Positions 62,706 to 64,000 of a stretch of 64,000 nucleotides of DNA are shown here, piece after piece. The first letter of the stretch is position 1; each line of letters starts with the position of its first letter. The notes under the pieces are model-generated. The model worked only from the letters and a program-made list of their open reading frames with translations. It searched no databases and had not been told where the DNA came from. The position numbers and the translations under genes were made by a program. Origin of the DNA: Favolaschia claudopus (taxonomy: Eukaryota > Basidiomycota > Agaricomycetes > Agaricales > Mycenaceae); NCBI GenBank assembly GCA_037176885.1, contig JAWWNJ010000018.1, positions 1,426,001-1,490,000 on the forward strand. Direction: 5' to 3'.

Positions 62706-63354
62706 AGTTGGAGATCGGCACAACGATATCGGCTCAAGCGAGGGGGGCGAGGAAACCATGGTGCAATCGGCACAGTGCTCGCAGATCGGCACCAGCGAGT
62801 CGACGTCGAATGGAGGAGCGCGGTCCGATATTCCCGGTCTCCATGCGGAAGGAGCCGGAGGGATACCCGATCTTCCCGAATGTCGTCCATCGTGCCAGCA
62901 AAGCATCGTCGGTCGACGACCAGAGGTAATTTGAAGGTCGCGCGCCTAATCCAAGGTACCCAGCGGCCAATTGGGCACGAAAGGTCCCCATCCCCGAGGT
63001 TTCAGACGGCCGTTTCCCGTGTGAGCGTCGCCAGCTCCGTGATGCCACTGCCAGACAGCCAGTCCTTCGCATATAGATCCCAGGGGTGGCCATAGACGTC
63101 CAAAAAGATATAGTAAGGCGGGGATGAGGGCGGGGAGTCCAAAGGCGGGTTTACGAGCGGTCCACAGCGTTCCAAAATCGAAGAAAACCCGGTCGGCACA
63201 CATACGCCAAAGTCGCCCGTTTTCGTCCAGGGGTGGCCGTAATTCCAAGTAAGATGAATCCAAGCATCCGCAATGCACAGCGGAGGTTAAGGGTTGTGTT
63301 GTTGGCCAAACCGTCTTGTTTTGTGAAGATCGAGGAATCGACATGGTGGGCGGT
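62706..63354 (-). repeat. 649-bp long-range inverted repeat, right arm
   Basis: This is the inverse of 2477-3125 with the same length and about two visible differences. Flanks on both sides differ from those of the left arm, and no common target duplication was found. Confidence 0.8.
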
Positions 63355-64000
63355 GTAAAGAGGCGCACAATCAAAGACTATCCGATGGCATCAATCCGCG
63401 GTAGCTCACCTTTCGACAATTCATTCCTTGCTTCCAATTGCTAGAGAAAGTGAACAGAGGGTTCATTCCTTATCTATACACCTGACTATAGCCTCCCTGT
63501 TTGTTGTATGTTGCCCGGGTATCCGAAAAAGTCCGACTTTGTCTGTATTTGGCTAATTTCTGACAAAACCCTCGCTGGGGACTCTGCTAAATCAGGCAAC
63601 TGCTCCTGCTTTCGATACCTCTGAGCATCCTTGTAACCCTCCTCTGAGCCTCAAAAATATGTTTGAGGTACCTTATGCGTGCTATGGCCCGGTTGCTTGA
63701 GTTTTCAGGAGCTGTTTAAGGTCAAATTTTCCTTCATTGGGTGAAAACCCACTTATACTCGATTCATTAAACTGTCGGCGAGATATTGTACGGATATACT
63801 CTGAAGATTAACTTCTACTCTCATCGAGCCCTCATACACGTTAGTTAACTTCTAGCGACAAACTTGACCACCGTGCTCAATGCGAATCAAAGCTTTCGGT
63901 GTGTGATGGCCGTCCTAGCGACTTTCCTAGAATGGAAGCCGTGATCAAGCCGAGCCATCAATTGACGCTTCTCAGCCGACGGTCCAAGACTTTATATACG
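63355..64000. other. No gene recognised
   Basis: I see no open frame or repeat worth calling up to the window edge. Confidence 0.3.

Overview
The window looks like a transposon graveyard from a filamentous basidiomycete, most likely an agaricomycete. The basis is: spliceosomal introns of 45-75 nt with CTRAY-like branch points; Copia, Ty3/Gypsy, Tad-like LINE, Helitron, hAT-like and TA-inserting families together; and long noncoding AT/GC-mixed tracts. No rRNA, tRNA or CRISPR was seen. Species is not decidable by eye.

Layout. 0-4.6 kb: a non-autonomous LTR element (437-2448, minus strand, TSD CGTAT) that carries a TA-flanked MITE in one LTR; one arm (2477-3125) of a 649-bp, >99% identical inverted repeat whose partner is at 62706-63354; a Helitron-derived repeat with its own MITE; and a foldback MITE. 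4.9-8.2 kb: a 5'-truncated LINE (reverse transcriptase plus RNase H-like region) with a 235-bp tandem duplication and a poly-A tail. 8.2-11.7 kb: an 8-bp-TSD DNA transposon, a Copia LTR with an intron, Helitron and hAT fragments, and a Copia gag remnant. 14.8-16.6 kb: a gag-only LTR element with TSD ATTTA. 17-19.9 kb: a Helitron helicase fragment, an inverted duplication, GC palindromes and MITEs. 22.1-25 kb: a gag-only Gypsy-type element. 26-33.2 kb: a decayed Helitron (N domain, helicase C half with two introns) interrupted by a damaged Copia element. 35.3-37.2 kb: a LINE ORF1 directly followed by a 3' tail. 37.2-39.1 kb: a two-exon hypothetical gene and a RecQ-like helicase stub. 39.5-41.3 kb: nested TIR elements and a field of TGAATTTCACG-like motifs. 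42.3-44.9 kb: a DNMT1-like cytosine-5 methyltransferase gene, rich in introns, with an open catalytic core. 46-50 kb: degenerate repeat arrays. 52.7-55.1 kb: RNase H end of a second LINE and a Gypsy reverse transcriptase. 57.3-58.6 kb: a hAT-like element (TSD GCCTTAAT) holding a multi-exon gene fragment. 59-62 kb: foldbacks, a minisatellite and a second copy of the 8-bp-TSD transposon.

Functional reading. No autonomous element is intact, so most features are records of insertion order. The best candidates for real gene products are the methyltransferase (damaged near its 5' half), the 174-aa two-exon gene on the minus strand at 37.2-37.8 kb, and the spliced fragment inside the hAT element. 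The strongest unusual signal is two unrelated Copia LTRs, each containing a short GT-AG intron followed directly by a second copy of the same segment with exactly that intron removed.
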